Assembly: GCF_013114835.1 (NCBI RefSeq)
Contig: NZ_JAAVLW010000003.1
Span: 682,001-746,000 of the forward strand
DNA length: 64,000 nt
Source: Bradyrhizobium archetypum
Lineage (GTDB): Bacteria > Pseudomonadota > Alphaproteobacteria > Rhizobiales > Xanthobacteraceae
Direction of reading: 5' to 3'
Made by a program: the position numbers and the translations under genes. The notes beneath the pieces are model-generated. The model did not search any database. It was not told the origin of the DNA and saw only the letters and a program-made list of their open reading frames with translations. Shown piece after piece: positions 45,237 to 54,586 of the stretch (within the stretch, counting starts at the first letter, position 1; the number at the start of each line of letters is the position of its first letter).

Positions 45237-47174
45237 TCAGTTCGCCTTCGCCCCATCCGCGGTCTCTGGTGCCGCCGGCTTCGGACCGCCGCCCGTAAAT
45301 CGCTCGATCACGGACCGCACGGCGTCGCGCGTCTTGCGATCCTTCACCGCATCGAGCAAGGGCGCGGCGCCCGGCGAGCGGCGGATCAGGCTCTCCGGAT
45401 CGGGGAATACCAGCGGATCATCCCACGGGCCCTGCACCACGAAGGGCAGCTCAAAACCCTTATCGCCGCCGGAGGCAGCCGAGGTCAGGCTGGCGACGCC
45501 CTTGAGGTCGTATTCGCGCGCGGGCACCGAGGCGGTGCCGGTGAGCGTCAGGCGCGTCGTCGGGCCGTCGACACGGATATCCTCGACGGTAGCGATGCCA
45601 TCGTTGAAGCGCACGGATACGTTGAGATGATCGTAAGGCGTCGAACCGCTGCGCAGATTGCCGCCGCCGGACAACGGCCGCCGCTCCAGCCGCTTGAGCA
45701 GTTGTTCGACATTGAAACCCGCGATCGCGCCGTCATGACCGTTCAGCGTAGCCGTGCCGTCGAGGGAAGAGGCAAGCCCGAACGGGCTCGCGCCAGATGC
45801 CACCAGCGAGACGCCGAGATTGCCGCGGCCGGAGAGTTTTGTGATGCCGAACAATTCACTGGCGCAGGTCTGCAGGTCGACATCCGTAAACTGGAACTGC
45901 GCCTTGACGTCGGCGACCGTGTCCGAGCGCGCAATTCCGATCGAGCCTTTGGCGATGCCGCCATACATCTGCGCTTCGCCGACCGAGAGCGCCAGCGCGC
46001 CGCCGCGCAGGTTGGCGCCGAGCGCGGTGCGGCCGAGCCTGGTGGGCCCGACCGTCACCCGCGCCGCTGACAGCCGCATATCGAGATCGGTGGCGGACAG
46101 CGAGCTCAGGTCGAACAACTGCCGGTTCCAGTCGCGCGCGCCGCTCGCCAGCAGGCGGACGGTCGAGATGTAGGGCGTGAAATCCAAATTGCCTGCGGCC
46201 AGCGTTGCCTGCAGCGTCTGGCGGCCATTATTGGCGACCGTCATCACGCCTTCGGCGACGTTGCCGTCGAGTTCGACATTCACATTCGTCAAGGCGACCG
46301 AGGCACCGACGACGTTGGCGCGGGCTTTCAACGCGAAGCGGCCGAAGCCGCCGCTGCCGGGCACTTGCTGTCCCATCCAGCGCAACGCGTTGCGCAGTGA
46401 CACGCTGTCGACGGTGACCGTGCCTTCCATCATCAGGCTGGTGCGGTTGGCGACCGAGCCGTCGAAGGCAAGTTTCAGGGGTGCGCTGACCAGCCGCGCC
46501 TTCAGGCCCGAACGGTCGCCGGACAGCATCGCGACGAAGTCGCTGGCGGAAATCGAGCCGTCGACGCGTTCGCCGCGCCAGTCGAACTGACCAGTTGCCG
46601 CGAACGAGCGCGAGATCGACGGCCAGGCCAGCGACAGGTCGATATCACCGAGCTGTTCCTTGACGTTGCTGGCGGCGTCCTCGTACTTCAGCACGCCGTC
46701 CTGAATCCGGATTTCGGAAAACGACACCTGATTTTCCGCGCCGGGCTTCATCGTGCGGGCGATCCGCTCGACGAATGGCGTCCAGTTGCTGTCGCCAGTG
46801 CTGCCCCTGACGACGTGAATATGCGGCCGCAGCATCATTACGTCGGCGATTTCGAAACGGCGCAGCAGCAATGGCAGTAGCCGCAGATTCGCGGTCAGCA
46901 CCTCGACCTGCAGCGCAGGGTCGGTGGTGCCGCCGCCCTTCAGCCCGACATTGTGAAAGGAGACGTAGCTGCCCGGAAACACCGAAACGTCGATCGCGCC
47001 TGACACGACCAGATCGAGCCCGGTAACGGCGCGGATCTGCGCCTCGACCGCCTGCCGCAGTGCGTCCCGGTTGAGAAACCAGGACGTGCTGATCAGGCCG
47101 ATCAAAGCCGCGCCGAACAACGACGCAACCGGCATCCCGAGGCGCTTGATTCCTTGGGCCATCGTCAATGACAT
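45237..47174 (-). CDS. AsmA family protein
   Basis: A 645-residue inner-membrane-anchored protein with an N-terminal helix (PVASLFGAALIGLISTSWFL) followed by beta-rich AsmA repeats (for example SGAIDVSVFPGSYVSFHNVG and RIQDGVLKYEDAASNVKEQL). The C-terminal domain (AGFNVEQLLKRLERRPLSGG) is the AsmA_2 type. AsmA-like proteins are now viewed as bridge-like lipid carriers between membranes; this is known for relatives and inferred here. ATG 47174 and 47162 are both possible starts. It is divergent from the CHAT operon. Confidence 0.9.
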   Translation of the reverse strand: MSLTMAQGIKRLGMPVASLFGAALIGLISTSWFLNRDALRQAVEAQIRAVTGLDLVVSGAIDVSVFPGSYVSFHNVGLKGGGTTDPALQVEVLTANLRLLPLLLRRFEIADVMMLRPHIHVVRGSTGDSNWTPFVERIARTMKPGAENQVSFSEIRIQDGVLKYEDAASNVKEQLGDIDLSLAWPSISRSFAATGQFDWRGERVDGSISASDFVAMLSGDRSGLKARLVSAPLKLAFDGSVANRTSLMMEGTVTVDSVSLRNALRWMGQQVPGSGGFGRFALKARANVVGASVALTNVNVELDGNVAEGVMTVANNGRQTLQATLAAGNLDFTPYISTVRLLASGARDWNRQLFDLSSLSATDLDMRLSAARVTVGPTRLGRTALGANLRGGALALSVGEAQMYGGIAKGSIGIARSDTVADVKAQFQFTDVDLQTCASELFGITKLSGRGNLGVSLVASGASPFGLASSLDGTATLNGHDGAIAGFNVEQLLKRLERRPLSGGGNLRSGSTPYDHLNVSVRFNDGIATVEDIRVDGPTTRLTLTGTASVPAREYDLKGVASLTSAASGGDKGFELPFVVQGPWDDPLVFPDPESLIRRSPGAAPLLDAVKDRKTRDAVRSVIERFTGGGPKPAAPETADGAKAN

Positions 47175-47358
47175 TTCCGGATCTGGTTAAACCGAAGTCA
47201 GGTTACTGTTTCTAGGGTCTTGCTGATTAAGGGGCGCTGATCAGGGCAGGCGCCGCATCGGTCAGCCGGTGCCAACCCACGCAACTTGAAGGGTTTTCTT
47301 GACGCTTTCAAGGCCGCTCAGGTCGGTTCCGACGGGAGATCACAGCCTGTGAAGCCCC

Positions 47359-50300
47359 GTGTATTCCCGGATGCGACCAGAGGTCCGGGCGTCTGCGGAG
47401 AATTTCAAGACACCCCGGGCGAAACTTGCTAGTATTTCCTTATTGCCAAGTATTGATGTTAATTGGGGGCCATCATTGTCCTCAGATAATGATTTTCTCT
47501 CGCTTCGTTTCAAGCGCGCGGATTTCCTCGCAATCTCCACTGCTACTTCAAGGTGCGTCATTTCGGCGCTGACGCTTTTGGTGTCGGGGCCCGCGGCGCA
47601 GGCGCTCAGCCTCGAGGCGGCGGTGGAAAATTGCCGGATGACCGTCGGCCGCCCGATTGTTCAGGCCTGCATGCGCTCCTCCGGCGGCGCCGGCAATATC
47701 GAAGCCTGCCGTGCCCAGGCCAAGCCAAGTGTGCGCGCCTGCGTCAAGTCCGCGCTGGACAAGGCCAACGGCCGCGCCAATGTCGCGGTTGCCATTCCAA
47801 CCGAGGTCGCGCCGAAGGTGGCGCCCGGTAGTGCGCTGCCGGCCGGCTTTGTCGCGCCGCCGCGAACGATCACCGACATCACCGCGATCCTGGACAGCGA
47901 GAAGCCTGATCTCAAGACGATCGAGGAGTTGAAGTCGAAGGCCGATGCCAAGCCGGGCAAGGAATCGGGCGAGGCTCTCGCTCAATTCTATTTCGATCGC
48001 GCCAATGCACGGACGCAGCTCGGCCGGCTCGCCGATTCGCTCGCCGACGCCAACAAGGCCATCGAAGTCGGCCGTGGTGCCGTGAGCGGCCTCATGATGG
48101 GAAGGCTGATCGCGCTTGCTGCCCAGCAGTATTCCGCCGCGGGGGATCCCAAGAAGGCGTTCGAGCTGTATCAGCGTCAGCTTCGCGAGGTCGCCAGCCA
48201 GAGGGGATCCCAAGGCTATCAGTTCGGCGCGAACCGAGCCATCGCGGGAATCCTGATCCAGATGGGCGATATCAGCCAGGCGGAGGGCTATCTCCGCCGC
48301 AGCCTGGTGCAGATTCAGGAATCCCGTACCAGCGGTTTTCCCGGCAGGCGCGCGGCCTACAATATCTATGGCCAGAATTGGGAGGCGCAATTGGAGATCG
48401 GCCGCGCCATGCTGGCGGAAGCGCGCGGCCAGTTCCGCGACGCCGAAGCCGCCTACAGGCTCGGCGAACTGCGCAACCGTGCAGCGATCAAGCCTCTGTT
48501 GAACTCGGAATATCCGCCTTCCGAGGCGAGCCTGGTACTCGCGGTCGATTTCGCCGTTCTCAGCCAGGCTCGGGTGAAGGCGCGGCAGGGACGGTTCGCC
48601 GAAGCCGAGGTCGATGCGCGCCGTGCGCTGCTCTCGCAATTGAAGAGTCAAGGCAAGTACAATCCCACCACGCCACGCTTTATCAGCGGTCTGGCCGACA
48701 TTCTGGTCGAGCAGGGCCGCTATGCCGAAGCCGAGCAACTGGTCCGTGTTTCGCTCGACGTCGTCCGGACTGTCGGCGTTGCCGAGGATTCCCTCTCGAA
48801 CGTGCAGCAGCTTTCTCAGCTTGGCAGTATTCTCAACTTGCAGCGCAAGGGCCGGGAAGCGATCGCGGTGTACGCTCAGATCGACAAGGCGATCGCGAAC
48901 TGGGACCCCGCGCGGCGGCAGAGTTTTGAACTCAATGGCGGACGCATCACCTCGCTCTACGTCTCCGGCCAGGTTGAGGCCGGCATTGCCGCTGCCGAGC
49001 AGCTCGTGAAGAAGCAGGTTTCACGGGTCGGCGAAAATCATTTCGATACAGCCTCGGCGCGCGGCATTCTGGCGGTCGGGCTGATGCGCGCCGGACGCGA
49101 CGCGGATGCGGTCCGCGAATTCCGCACCGCGATCCCGATCCTGATGGCGTCCTCGCGAGAGAACGCCGATGACGACGACACGACTGCGGTCGCGGCGCGC
49201 AACCAGCGCCTGCAGAATACCGTCGAGTCCTACCTCGCCATGCTGGCGCGCGAGAACAATGCTTCCGGCGACGTCGGTGTCGAAACGTTCAGCCTGGCCG
49301 ACGCTATTCGCGGCCGTTCGGTGCAGCAGGCGCTGGCGGCCTCGAGCGCGCGCGCCGCGGCAAGAGAGCCGGGCCTTGCCGACCTGGTCCGCAAGGAGCA
49401 GGATCTTGGCAAGCAGATCAATGCGCAGCTCGGCACGCTCAACAACGTGCTGTCGCTACCCTCACACGAGCGCGACGAGAAGGGCGTTCAGGCGATCAAT
49501 GCCTCGATTAACGCGCTGCGCGCCGATCGCCTCAGGGCGCGGCAGGAAATCAGCCAGCGCTTCCCGACCTATGCCGACCTCGTCTCGCCAAAACCGCCAT
49601 CGGTCGAGCAGATCAAGGCGACGCTGGCCGAGGGCGAGGCGATGCTGTCGTTCTATTTCGGACAAAGCAACAGCTTCGTCTGGGCCGTGCCGAAGAACGG
49701 CCCGGTTGCGTTCGCCGCGATCAAGGCGAGCGGCGGCGACATCGAGAGCAAGGTACGCAAGCTGCGCGAGGCGCTGGAGCCGCAGGCGGCGATGATTTCG
49801 GACATTCCGCCGTTCGATCTCAAGCTCGCCCATGAACTTTATTCGCTGCTGCTGCAGCCGGTGGAGAGCGGCTGGAAGCCGGCGAAGAACCTGATCATGG
49901 TGACTAACGGCGCGCTCGGCCTGTTACCGCTGTCGCTGTTGCCGACTGCGCCGTCCGAAGCCGGCAGCGACGACGATCCGCTGTTTGCAAGCTACAAGAA
50001 CGTGCCGTGGTTGGCACGGACGCATGCGGTCACCACCGTGCCTTCGGCGGCGGCGCTGCGCACGCTGCGGCAATTGCCGCCGGGCAAGCCGGGCCGCGGC
50101 GAACTGATCGCGTTCGGCGACCCCTATTTCAGCGAGGAGCAGGAAGCCGAAGCCATCGCTGGCGAAAAGGTCAGGGTTGCCGAAGCCGGCGGCAATACGA
50201 CGCGCGGCGGTCCGTTGAAGCGGCGCAACAGCGCGAAGCTCGACGGCGTCGACAGCGCCGAACTCGCAATGTTGCCGCGGCTTCCGGACACATCGGAGGA

Positions 50301-50901
50301 ATTGAGGTCGATCGCGCTGGCGTTGCAGGCGGATCCGTCGAAGGTTCTGTATCTTGGTAAGCAGGCGAGCGAGCAGGCGGTCAAGACGATGAACCTGTCC
50401 GGCTTCAAGGTGCTGGCATTCGCAACCCACGGATTGGTGCCCGGCGAACTGAACGGCCTGTCGCAGCCAGCGCTGGCGATGTCGTCGCCAGCCGTGACCG
50501 GCGGCGAGGGAGACGGCCTGCTGACCATGGAGGAAATCCTCGGCCTCAAGCTTGATGCCGATTGGGTGGTGCTGTCGGCATGCAACACTGGTACCGGCGC
50601 GGGGGCCGGAGCCGAGGCGGCGTCGGGGCTGGGCCGCGCCTTCTTCTACGCCGGCACGCGCGCGCTCCTGGTGACCAACTGGTCGGTGCACTCGCAGTCG
50701 GCGCGCGAGCTGGTGACCGACCTGTTCAAACGGCAGGCGCAGGATTCGAAATTGACGCGCGGCGAAGCGTTGCGTCAGGCGATGATGGCGCTGATCGACG
50801 GACCCGGCTATGCCGGCGCCGATAGCAAGACCGAATTCGCCTATGCCCACCCGTTGTTCTGGGCGCCATACACCATCATCGGCGATGGCGGCGTGCGATA
50901 G
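47359..50901 (+). CDS. TPR-CHAT protease-like protein, probably exported
   Basis: Up to 1180 residues. A hydrophobic, signal-like segment (SRCVISALTLLVSGPAAQA, about 64-82) is followed by a small Cys-containing region (AAVENCRMTVGRP, IVQACMR, RACVKSAL), then TPR arrays (about 195-560), a helical linker and a C-terminal CHAT domain from about 800. The CHAT dyad is intact: His1024 in AFATHGL and Cys1075 in LSACNTG, so a caspase-like peptidase activity is plausible. FFYAGTRALLVTNWSV and the C-terminal HPLFWAPYTIIGDGG are typical. The start is uncertain. GTG 47359 has no ribosome site, and a TTG at 47476 after GGGGG would give a better-placed signal peptide. It is the first gene of a four-gene operon. 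Confidence 0.9.
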   Translation: MYSRMRPEVRASAENFKTPRAKLASISLLPSIDVNWGPSLSSDNDFLSLRFKRADFLAISTATSRCVISALTLLVSGPAAQALSLEAAVENCRMTVGRPIVQACMRSSGGAGNIEACRAQAKPSVRACVKSALDKANGRANVAVAIPTEVAPKVAPGSALPAGFVAPPRTITDITAILDSEKPDLKTIEELKSKADAKPGKESGEALAQFYFDRANARTQLGRLADSLADANKAIEVGRGAVSGLMMGRLIALAAQQYSAAGDPKKAFELYQRQLREVASQRGSQGYQFGANRAIAGILIQMGDISQAEGYLRRSLVQIQESRTSGFPGRRAAYNIYGQNWEAQLEIGRAMLAEARGQFRDAEAAYRLGELRNRAAIKPLLNSEYPPSEASLVLAVDFAVLSQARVKARQGRFAEAEVDARRALLSQLKSQGKYNPTTPRFISGLADILVEQGRYAEAEQLVRVSLDVVRTVGVAEDSLSNVQQLSQLGSILNLQRKGREAIAVYAQIDKAIANWDPARRQSFELNGGRITSLYVSGQVEAGIAAAEQLVKKQVSRVGENHFDTASARGILAVGLMRAGRDADAVREFRTAIPILMASSRENADDDDTTAVAARNQRLQNTVESYLAMLARENNASGDVGVETFSLADAIRGRSVQQALAASSARAAAREPGLADLVRKEQDLGKQINAQLGTLNNVLSLPSHERDEKGVQAINASINALRADRLRARQEISQRFPTYADLVSPKPPSVEQIKATLAEGEAMLSFYFGQSNSFVWAVPKNGPVAFAAIKASGGDIESKVRKLREALEPQAAMISDIPPFDLKLAHELYSLLLQPVESGWKPAKNLIMVTNGALGLLPLSLLPTAPSEAGSDDDPLFASYKNVPWLARTHAVTTVPSAAALRTLRQLPPGKPGRGELIAFGDPYFSEEQEAEAIAGEKVRVAEAGGNTTRGGPLKRRNSAKLDGVDSAELAMLPRLPDTSEELRSIALALQADPSKVLYLGKQASEQAVKTMNLSGFKVLAFATHGLVPGELNGLSQPALAMSSPAVTGGEGDGLLTMEEILGLKLDADWVVLSACNTGTGAGAGAEAASGLGRAFFYAGTRALLVTNWSVHSQSARELVTDLFKRQAQDSKLTRGEALRQAMMALIDGPGYAGADSKTEFAYAHPLFWAPYTIIGDGGVR

Positions 50902-50931
50902 TTGGCAATGGAGAGCAGAGGAAGAGCGATC

Positions 50932-51381
50932 GTGCGAAGCTGGAAATTGGCGTTGCTGCTGTCGAGCGCTGTGGTCATCGCGGGGCCGCTGCCGGCAGAC
51001 GCCGCGCAGGTTCTGATCACGCCCGAAGAAGCAGCCTTGCCACCGCCGAAGGGCGCTGTGGCGAGCGAGCGGCGGGGAATCACGCGCGGCCCGAAGGTCG
51101 ATGTTGTGACCAGCCCAGGAGAGCTTCGATCTCCGATGCACTTTCGGCTGAAATTCGAGCCTTATGGCGGCGCGAAGATCGACCCTGACTCCGTCAAGGT
51201 CATCTATCTCCGCACCCCGAACGTCGATCTCACGTCGCGGGTCAGGTCCTTCGTTCAGCCGACCGGCATCGACATGCCGGAGGTTGAACTGCCGGCCGGC
51301 GAGCACATGGTGCGAGTCGACGTCAAGGATAGTGACGGCCGCATCGGAACCACCAGCTTCGTTCTCAAGGTGGCCCCCTGA
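50932..51381 (+). CDS. Exported small beta-rich protein of the CHAT operon
   Basis: A 149-residue protein with a signal peptide (WKLALLLSSAVVIAGPLPADAAQ, seen in two parts) and a mature region with an Ig-like strand pattern: FRLKFEPYGGAKIDPDSVKV, VIYLRTPNVDLTSRV, then AGEHMVRVDVKDSDGRIGTT. The GTG at 50932 has AGAGGAAG 7 bases upstream; the TTG at 50902 and ATG at 50908 lack ribosome sites. It is 30 bases after the CHAT gene. Its stop overlaps the next gene. I do not recognise a named family. Confidence 0.75.
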   Translation: MRSWKLALLLSSAVVIAGPLPADAAQVLITPEEAALPPPKGAVASERRGITRGPKVDVVTSPGELRSPMHFRLKFEPYGGAKIDPDSVKVIYLRTPNVDLTSRVRSFVQPTGIDMPEVELPAGEHMVRVDVKDSDGRIGTTSFVLKVAP

Positions 51382-51584
51382 GCGCCGCCTGTCCATATTG
51401 CGTGCGGGAAAATCCGCCCGAGGCGCGCATTTGCGGCTCCTGCTCGCGCGAGCTGGCCGTGCCGGAATCACTGCTCGCGGAGCGTGACGAACTGGCGCGC
51501 AAACGTGACATGTTGCGGCTGGAAGTGGACCAGGCGCGCGCCGAGCTGGAAGCACTGCGGCGAAACAGAAAACGATCAGCCTGA
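51378..51584 (+). CDS. Small zinc-ribbon coiled-coil protein with an apparent CTG start
   Basis: A 68-residue protein. The frame has CPYC and CGSC (CxxC-x12-CxxC) in the first 25 residues, a complete zinc ribbon, followed by a coiled coil (ESLLAERDELARKRDMLRLE). No ATG, GTG or TTG opens the frame before the first CxxC. A CTG at 51378 overlaps the upstream stop (CTGA) and has AAGGTGG 5 bases before it. The GTG at 51402 would remove the first cysteine pair and destroy the ribbon. I therefore favour the CTG start. The stop overlaps the next start (TGATG). Confidence 0.68.
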   Translation: MSAACPYCVRENPPEARICGSCSRELAVPESLLAERDELARKRDMLRLEVDQARAELEALRRNRKRSA

Positions 51585-52354
51585 TGCAATGCCCGTTCTG
51601 CGCCGAAACAATCAAGGATGAGGCGGTCGTCTGCAAGCATTGCTCGCGCGATTTGCGGATCGTGCGCCCGGTCATTTTCGAGATCCAGGAAATCGTCCTC
51701 GAGCTGGACGGGCTGCAGCGTGAACTCGGCCGCATCCGAGCGCGCATCGAACGGATTCGCTCGCCGGCCCGTTTCTATATCGTTCACGCCCTGGCCTATA
51801 TCCTCGTCCCCGTCGTCCTGCTGGTTGCTGCCCACATCCTTGTCACCATCACTTTGAACGTGAGTCCGCTTTATCTCCGGCTCGCCTCGGTGATCATCCC
51901 GCTGCCGTTCGGACTGCTGATCCGTGCGCGTCACAAGGTCGGCTTGCGCGGCGCCTTACTGGTCGGGCTCCTGACCGCAGCGATCGCGGTGATGTGCATG
52001 CTGACCGTGACCGGTATCAACGACAATGTTCCGATCGTGCCGGGTCCGTGGGTCGAATGGCGGGAGGTAATTGAATATTCGCTGAGCATTGCGCTCGCAT
52101 TCGTGACCGGCAATATTCTCGGGTCGCTGATGTTCGAGATTTTGCCGATGACGATGACGCAAGGCGGCGGCAAGCCCAATCCCGTGGCCTACAAGGTGGC
52201 GGGCCTGCTCGGTCGGCATGTCGGCGAAGAGCATCTTCGCCGTCGCGCGCGAACCATTCAGGACCTGATGACGACCGCCGGTCCGCTGCTCGGGGTGGTG
52301 GGGACCGCGGCGGGCTCAATCTACGCGGGTCTGAAGGGCGTTATCGGCGGCTGA
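51584..52354 (+). CDS. Zinc-ribbon membrane protein of the CHAT operon
   Basis: A 256-residue protein. It opens with a CPFC...CKHC zinc ribbon (residues 3-21), then a helical coiled coil (EIVLELDGLQRELGRIRARI) and four predicted membrane helices (about 67-90, 96-110, 121-145 and 166-185). It ends with a soluble segment and a glycine-rich hydrophobic tail (GPLLGVVGTAAGSIYAGLKG). The layout resembles the preceding 68-residue protein fused to a membrane region. No catalytic motif is visible. It is the last gene of the operon. Confidence 0.8.
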   Translation: MQCPFCAETIKDEAVVCKHCSRDLRIVRPVIFEIQEIVLELDGLQRELGRIRARIERIRSPARFYIVHALAYILVPVVLLVAAHILVTITLNVSPLYLRLASVIIPLPFGLLIRARHKVGLRGALLVGLLTAAIAVMCMLTVTGINDNVPIVPGPWVEWREVIEYSLSIALAFVTGNILGSLMFEILPMTMTQGGGKPNPVAYKVAGLLGRHVGEEHLRRRARTIQDLMTTAGPLLGVVGTAAGSIYAGLKGVIGG

Positions 52355-52437
52355 GCGCATTGACGCATCGCGAAAAATCCGCCTAATAATCCGCTCATGC
52401 TGGCCTTCCGCCACCCCCTCCATCAGGTCTTATTTGC

Positions 52438-53175
52438 ATGAACAAGGTTTATCCCGACGCCAAATCGGCACTCGATGGCGTTCTCAAGGACGGCATGATG
52501 ATCATGTCCGGCGGTTTCGGGCTGTGCGGCATCGCCGAGACGCTGTCGGACGCGATCCGCGATTCCGGCGTCAAGAATCTGACGGTCGTCTCCAACAATG
52601 CGGGCGTCGACGGCATTGGCCTCAGCCGGCTCCTGGAAACCCGGCAGATCCGGAAGATGATCTCGTCCTATGTCGGCGAGAACAAGCTGTTCGCGCAGCA
52701 ATACCTCGCGGGCGAGCTGGAACTCGAATTCAATCCGCAGGGCACGCTGGCTGAGCGCATTCGCGCCGGCGGCGCCGGCATCCCCGCCTTCTACACCAAG
52801 ACCGGCGTCGGGACGCTAATCGCCGAAGGCAAGGAAGTGAAGGAGTTCGACGGCGAGAAATACATCATGGAGCGCGGCCTGTTTGCCGATCTTGCTATCG
52901 TCCACGCCTGGAAGGGCGATACCGCCGGGAACCTGATCTACCGCAAGACCGCGCGCAACTTTAACCCGATGATGGCGACTGCCGCGAAGATCACGGTGGC
53001 CGAGGTCGAGCATCTGGTTCCGGCCGGCGAACTCAATCCCGACCACATCCACACGCCGGGCATTTTCGTCAAACGCATCATCGAGGTCGGCACCGGAAAG
53101 AAGCGCATCGAATTCCGCAATACCCGGCCGCGCCCGTCGAGCGCGTCCGCGGCCGCAACGGGAGTAGAAATCTGA
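52438..53175 (+). CDS. scoA: 3-oxoacid CoA-transferase subunit A
   Basis: A 245-residue alpha subunit of a succinyl-CoA:3-ketoacid-type CoA transferase, used in acetoacetate or ketone body catabolism. It starts with [20 protein letters not shown] and carries the conserved [11 protein letters not shown] and [10 protein letters not shown] glycine-rich loops. The next subunit gene overlaps by one base (TGATG). Confidence 0.93.
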   Translation: MNKVYPDAKSALDGVLKDGMMIMSGGFGLCGIAETLSDAIRDSGVKNLTVVSNNAGVDGIGLSRLLETRQIRKMISSYVGENKLFAQQYLAGELELEFNPQGTLAERIRAGGAGIPAFYTKTGVGTLIAEGKEVKEFDGEKYIMERGLFADLAIVHAWKGDTAGNLIYRKTARNFNPMMATAAKITVAEVEHLVPAGELNPDHIHTPGIFVKRIIEVGTGKKRIEFRNTRPRPSSASAAATGVEI

Positions 53176-53825
53176 TGGCCTGGACCCGCGAACAGATGGC
53201 CGCGCGCGCCGCGAAGGAATTGCGCGACGGCTACTACGTCAATCTCGGCATCGGCATTCCGACGCTGGTCTCGAACTACATCCCCGAGGGCATCGACGTC
53301 AGCCTGCAGAGCGAAAACGGCATGCTCGGCATGGGCCCGTTCCCTTATGAGGGCGAGGAAGACGCCGACCTGATCAACGCCGGCAAGCAGACGGTGAGCG
53401 AGCTGCCATCGACCAGTTATTTCTCGAGCGCGGACTCCTTCGGCATGATCCGCGGCGGCCATATGGATTTGTCGATCCTCGGCGCGATGCAGGTGGCGCA
53501 GAACGGCGATCTCGCCAACTGGATGATCCCCGGCAAGATGGTCAAGGGCATGGGCGGCGCGATGGATCTCGTCGCCGGCGTCAAGCGCGTCGTGGTGGTG
53601 ATGGAGCACTCCGCCAAGGACGGCCCGAAGCTTCTGAAGAAGTGCACGCTGCCGCTGACCGGCGAACGCGTCGTCGACATGGTGGTGACGGATCTTGCTG
53701 TGTTCACTATCGACAAGCACGGCAAGGACGGCATGGCGCTGATCGAGCTTGCCGACGGCGTCACGCTGGAAGAGGTGAAGGCCAAGACCGAAGCCGAGTT
53801 CCGTGTCGCGCTGAAGAACGCGTAA
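53175..53825 (+). CDS. scoB: 3-oxoacid CoA-transferase subunit B
   Basis: A 216-residue beta subunit. The catalytic glutamate lies in [14 protein letters not shown]; it forms the glutamyl-CoA intermediate in the family. [19 protein letters not shown] sequence (here [16 protein letters not shown]) and [18 protein letters not shown] also fit. It is followed by a GNAT gene sharing one base with its stop (TAATG). Confidence 0.94.
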   Translation: MAWTREQMAARAAKELRDGYYVNLGIGIPTLVSNYIPEGIDVSLQSENGMLGMGPFPYEGEEDADLINAGKQTVSELPSTSYFSSADSFGMIRGGHMDLSILGAMQVAQNGDLANWMIPGKMVKGMGGAMDLVAGVKRVVVVMEHSAKDGPKLLKKCTLPLTGERVVDMVVTDLAVFTIDKHGKDGMALIELADGVTLEEVKAKTEAEFRVALKNA

Positions 53826-54499
53826 TGGCGGCGGGGCGGTCGCGGCCTGCGATCCGTCCCGCGTGCGACAATGATGCCGGCTTCATTGCCCGCAACATCC
53901 TGGCTTCGCAGCGCGGCCCGCTGCCGCGCGGCTGGTTCGATATCGCGCTCGGCTGTGGCGAGCCGCAATGCCTCGCCTTCGTCGAGCGGATTGCCACTGC
54001 ACAACAGCCGTCGTGGTGGCACGAGCCGTCGTGGTGGCACGTTTCGCAATTCATCATCGCCGAGGTCGAAGGTACGTCGGCAGCCTCGCTGTGCGCCTTG
54101 CCCGCTTCGGGCACGGGTGCGGCTGCGAAAGCGGCGATTGAGATGGCGGCGGCCGAGAGCGGGCTCGGCGCATCGGATGTAGCGGCGATCTTTCAGCGTG
54201 GCGCTTACACGAGGAATTGCTGGGTGCAGGGCGGCGAGGGCGACTGGCTGATCGAGCACGTCGCCACGCTGCCTGAATATCGCGGCTGCGGGTTAATACA
54301 GGCACTGATCGATCACGCACTCGCCGCCGGCAAGCATGCCGGCTTCAAGCAGGCATCGATCTCGTTCCTGATCGGCAATGAGGCGGCCGAGCGATGTTAC
54401 GCGAAGGCGGGATTTTCCTTTGCCGAAGAAAAGCGTGATCCCGCATTCGAAGCGATTACAGGTTCGCCGGGCTTCCGGCGGTTTGTGCGCGTGATGTAG
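53825..54499 (+). CDS. GNAT family N-acetyltransferase
   Basis: A 224-residue acetyltransferase. The acyl-CoA site motif A is VATLPEYRGCGLIQALIDHAL, and GNEAAERCYAKAGFSFAEEK is motif B. The N-terminal part (RPACDNDAGFIARNILASQR) precedes a duplicated PSWWHE/PSWWHV segment from an 18-bp tandem repeat. The acceptor substrate is unknown. Its start shares one base with the scoB stop, so it is the third gene of the operon. Confidence 0.87.
   Translation: MAAGRSRPAIRPACDNDAGFIARNILASQRGPLPRGWFDIALGCGEPQCLAFVERIATAQQPSWWHEPSWWHVSQFIIAEVEGTSAASLCALPASGTGAAAKAAIEMAAAESGLGASDVAAIFQRGAYTRNCWVQGGEGDWLIEHVATLPEYRGCGLIQALIDHALAAGKHAGFKQASISFLIGNEAAERCYAKAGFSFAEEKRDPAFEAITGSPGFRRFVRVM
54007..54042 (+). repeat. 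18-bp tandem duplication inside the GNAT gene
   Basis: GCCGTCGTGGTGGCACGA (54007-54024) is repeated as GCCGTCGTGGTGGCACGT (54025-54042), differing in the last base. In frame it duplicates six residues, giving PSWWHE then PSWWHV. The near-identity implies a recent slippage event. Confidence 0.85.
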
Positions 54500-54525
54500 G
54501 TGGCGTGTGGCAGGCCGCTGTCGTT

Positions 54526-54561
54526 GTCGTCCCTGCGAACGCATGCGGTCACAGGGACGAC
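54526..54561. repeat. Inverted repeat between convergent genes
   Basis: GTCGTCCCTG (54526-54535) and CAGGGACGAC (54552-54561) are perfect 10-bp arms around a 16-base interior. It lies between the ends of the GNAT gene and the ferric permease gene. It has no U-tract. The sequence style matches common Bradyrhizobium intergenic palindromes and could terminate both transcripts. Confidence 0.65.
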
Positions 54562-54586
54562 GGAAGTCAAGTCTGTGTCGCTCGAC

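Noticed and set aside
49924..51747. 607-residue minus-strand frame opposite the CHAT and secreted-protein genes
   Set aside because: It spans several well-supported plus-strand genes and shows only GC-driven Arg/Gly/His composition.
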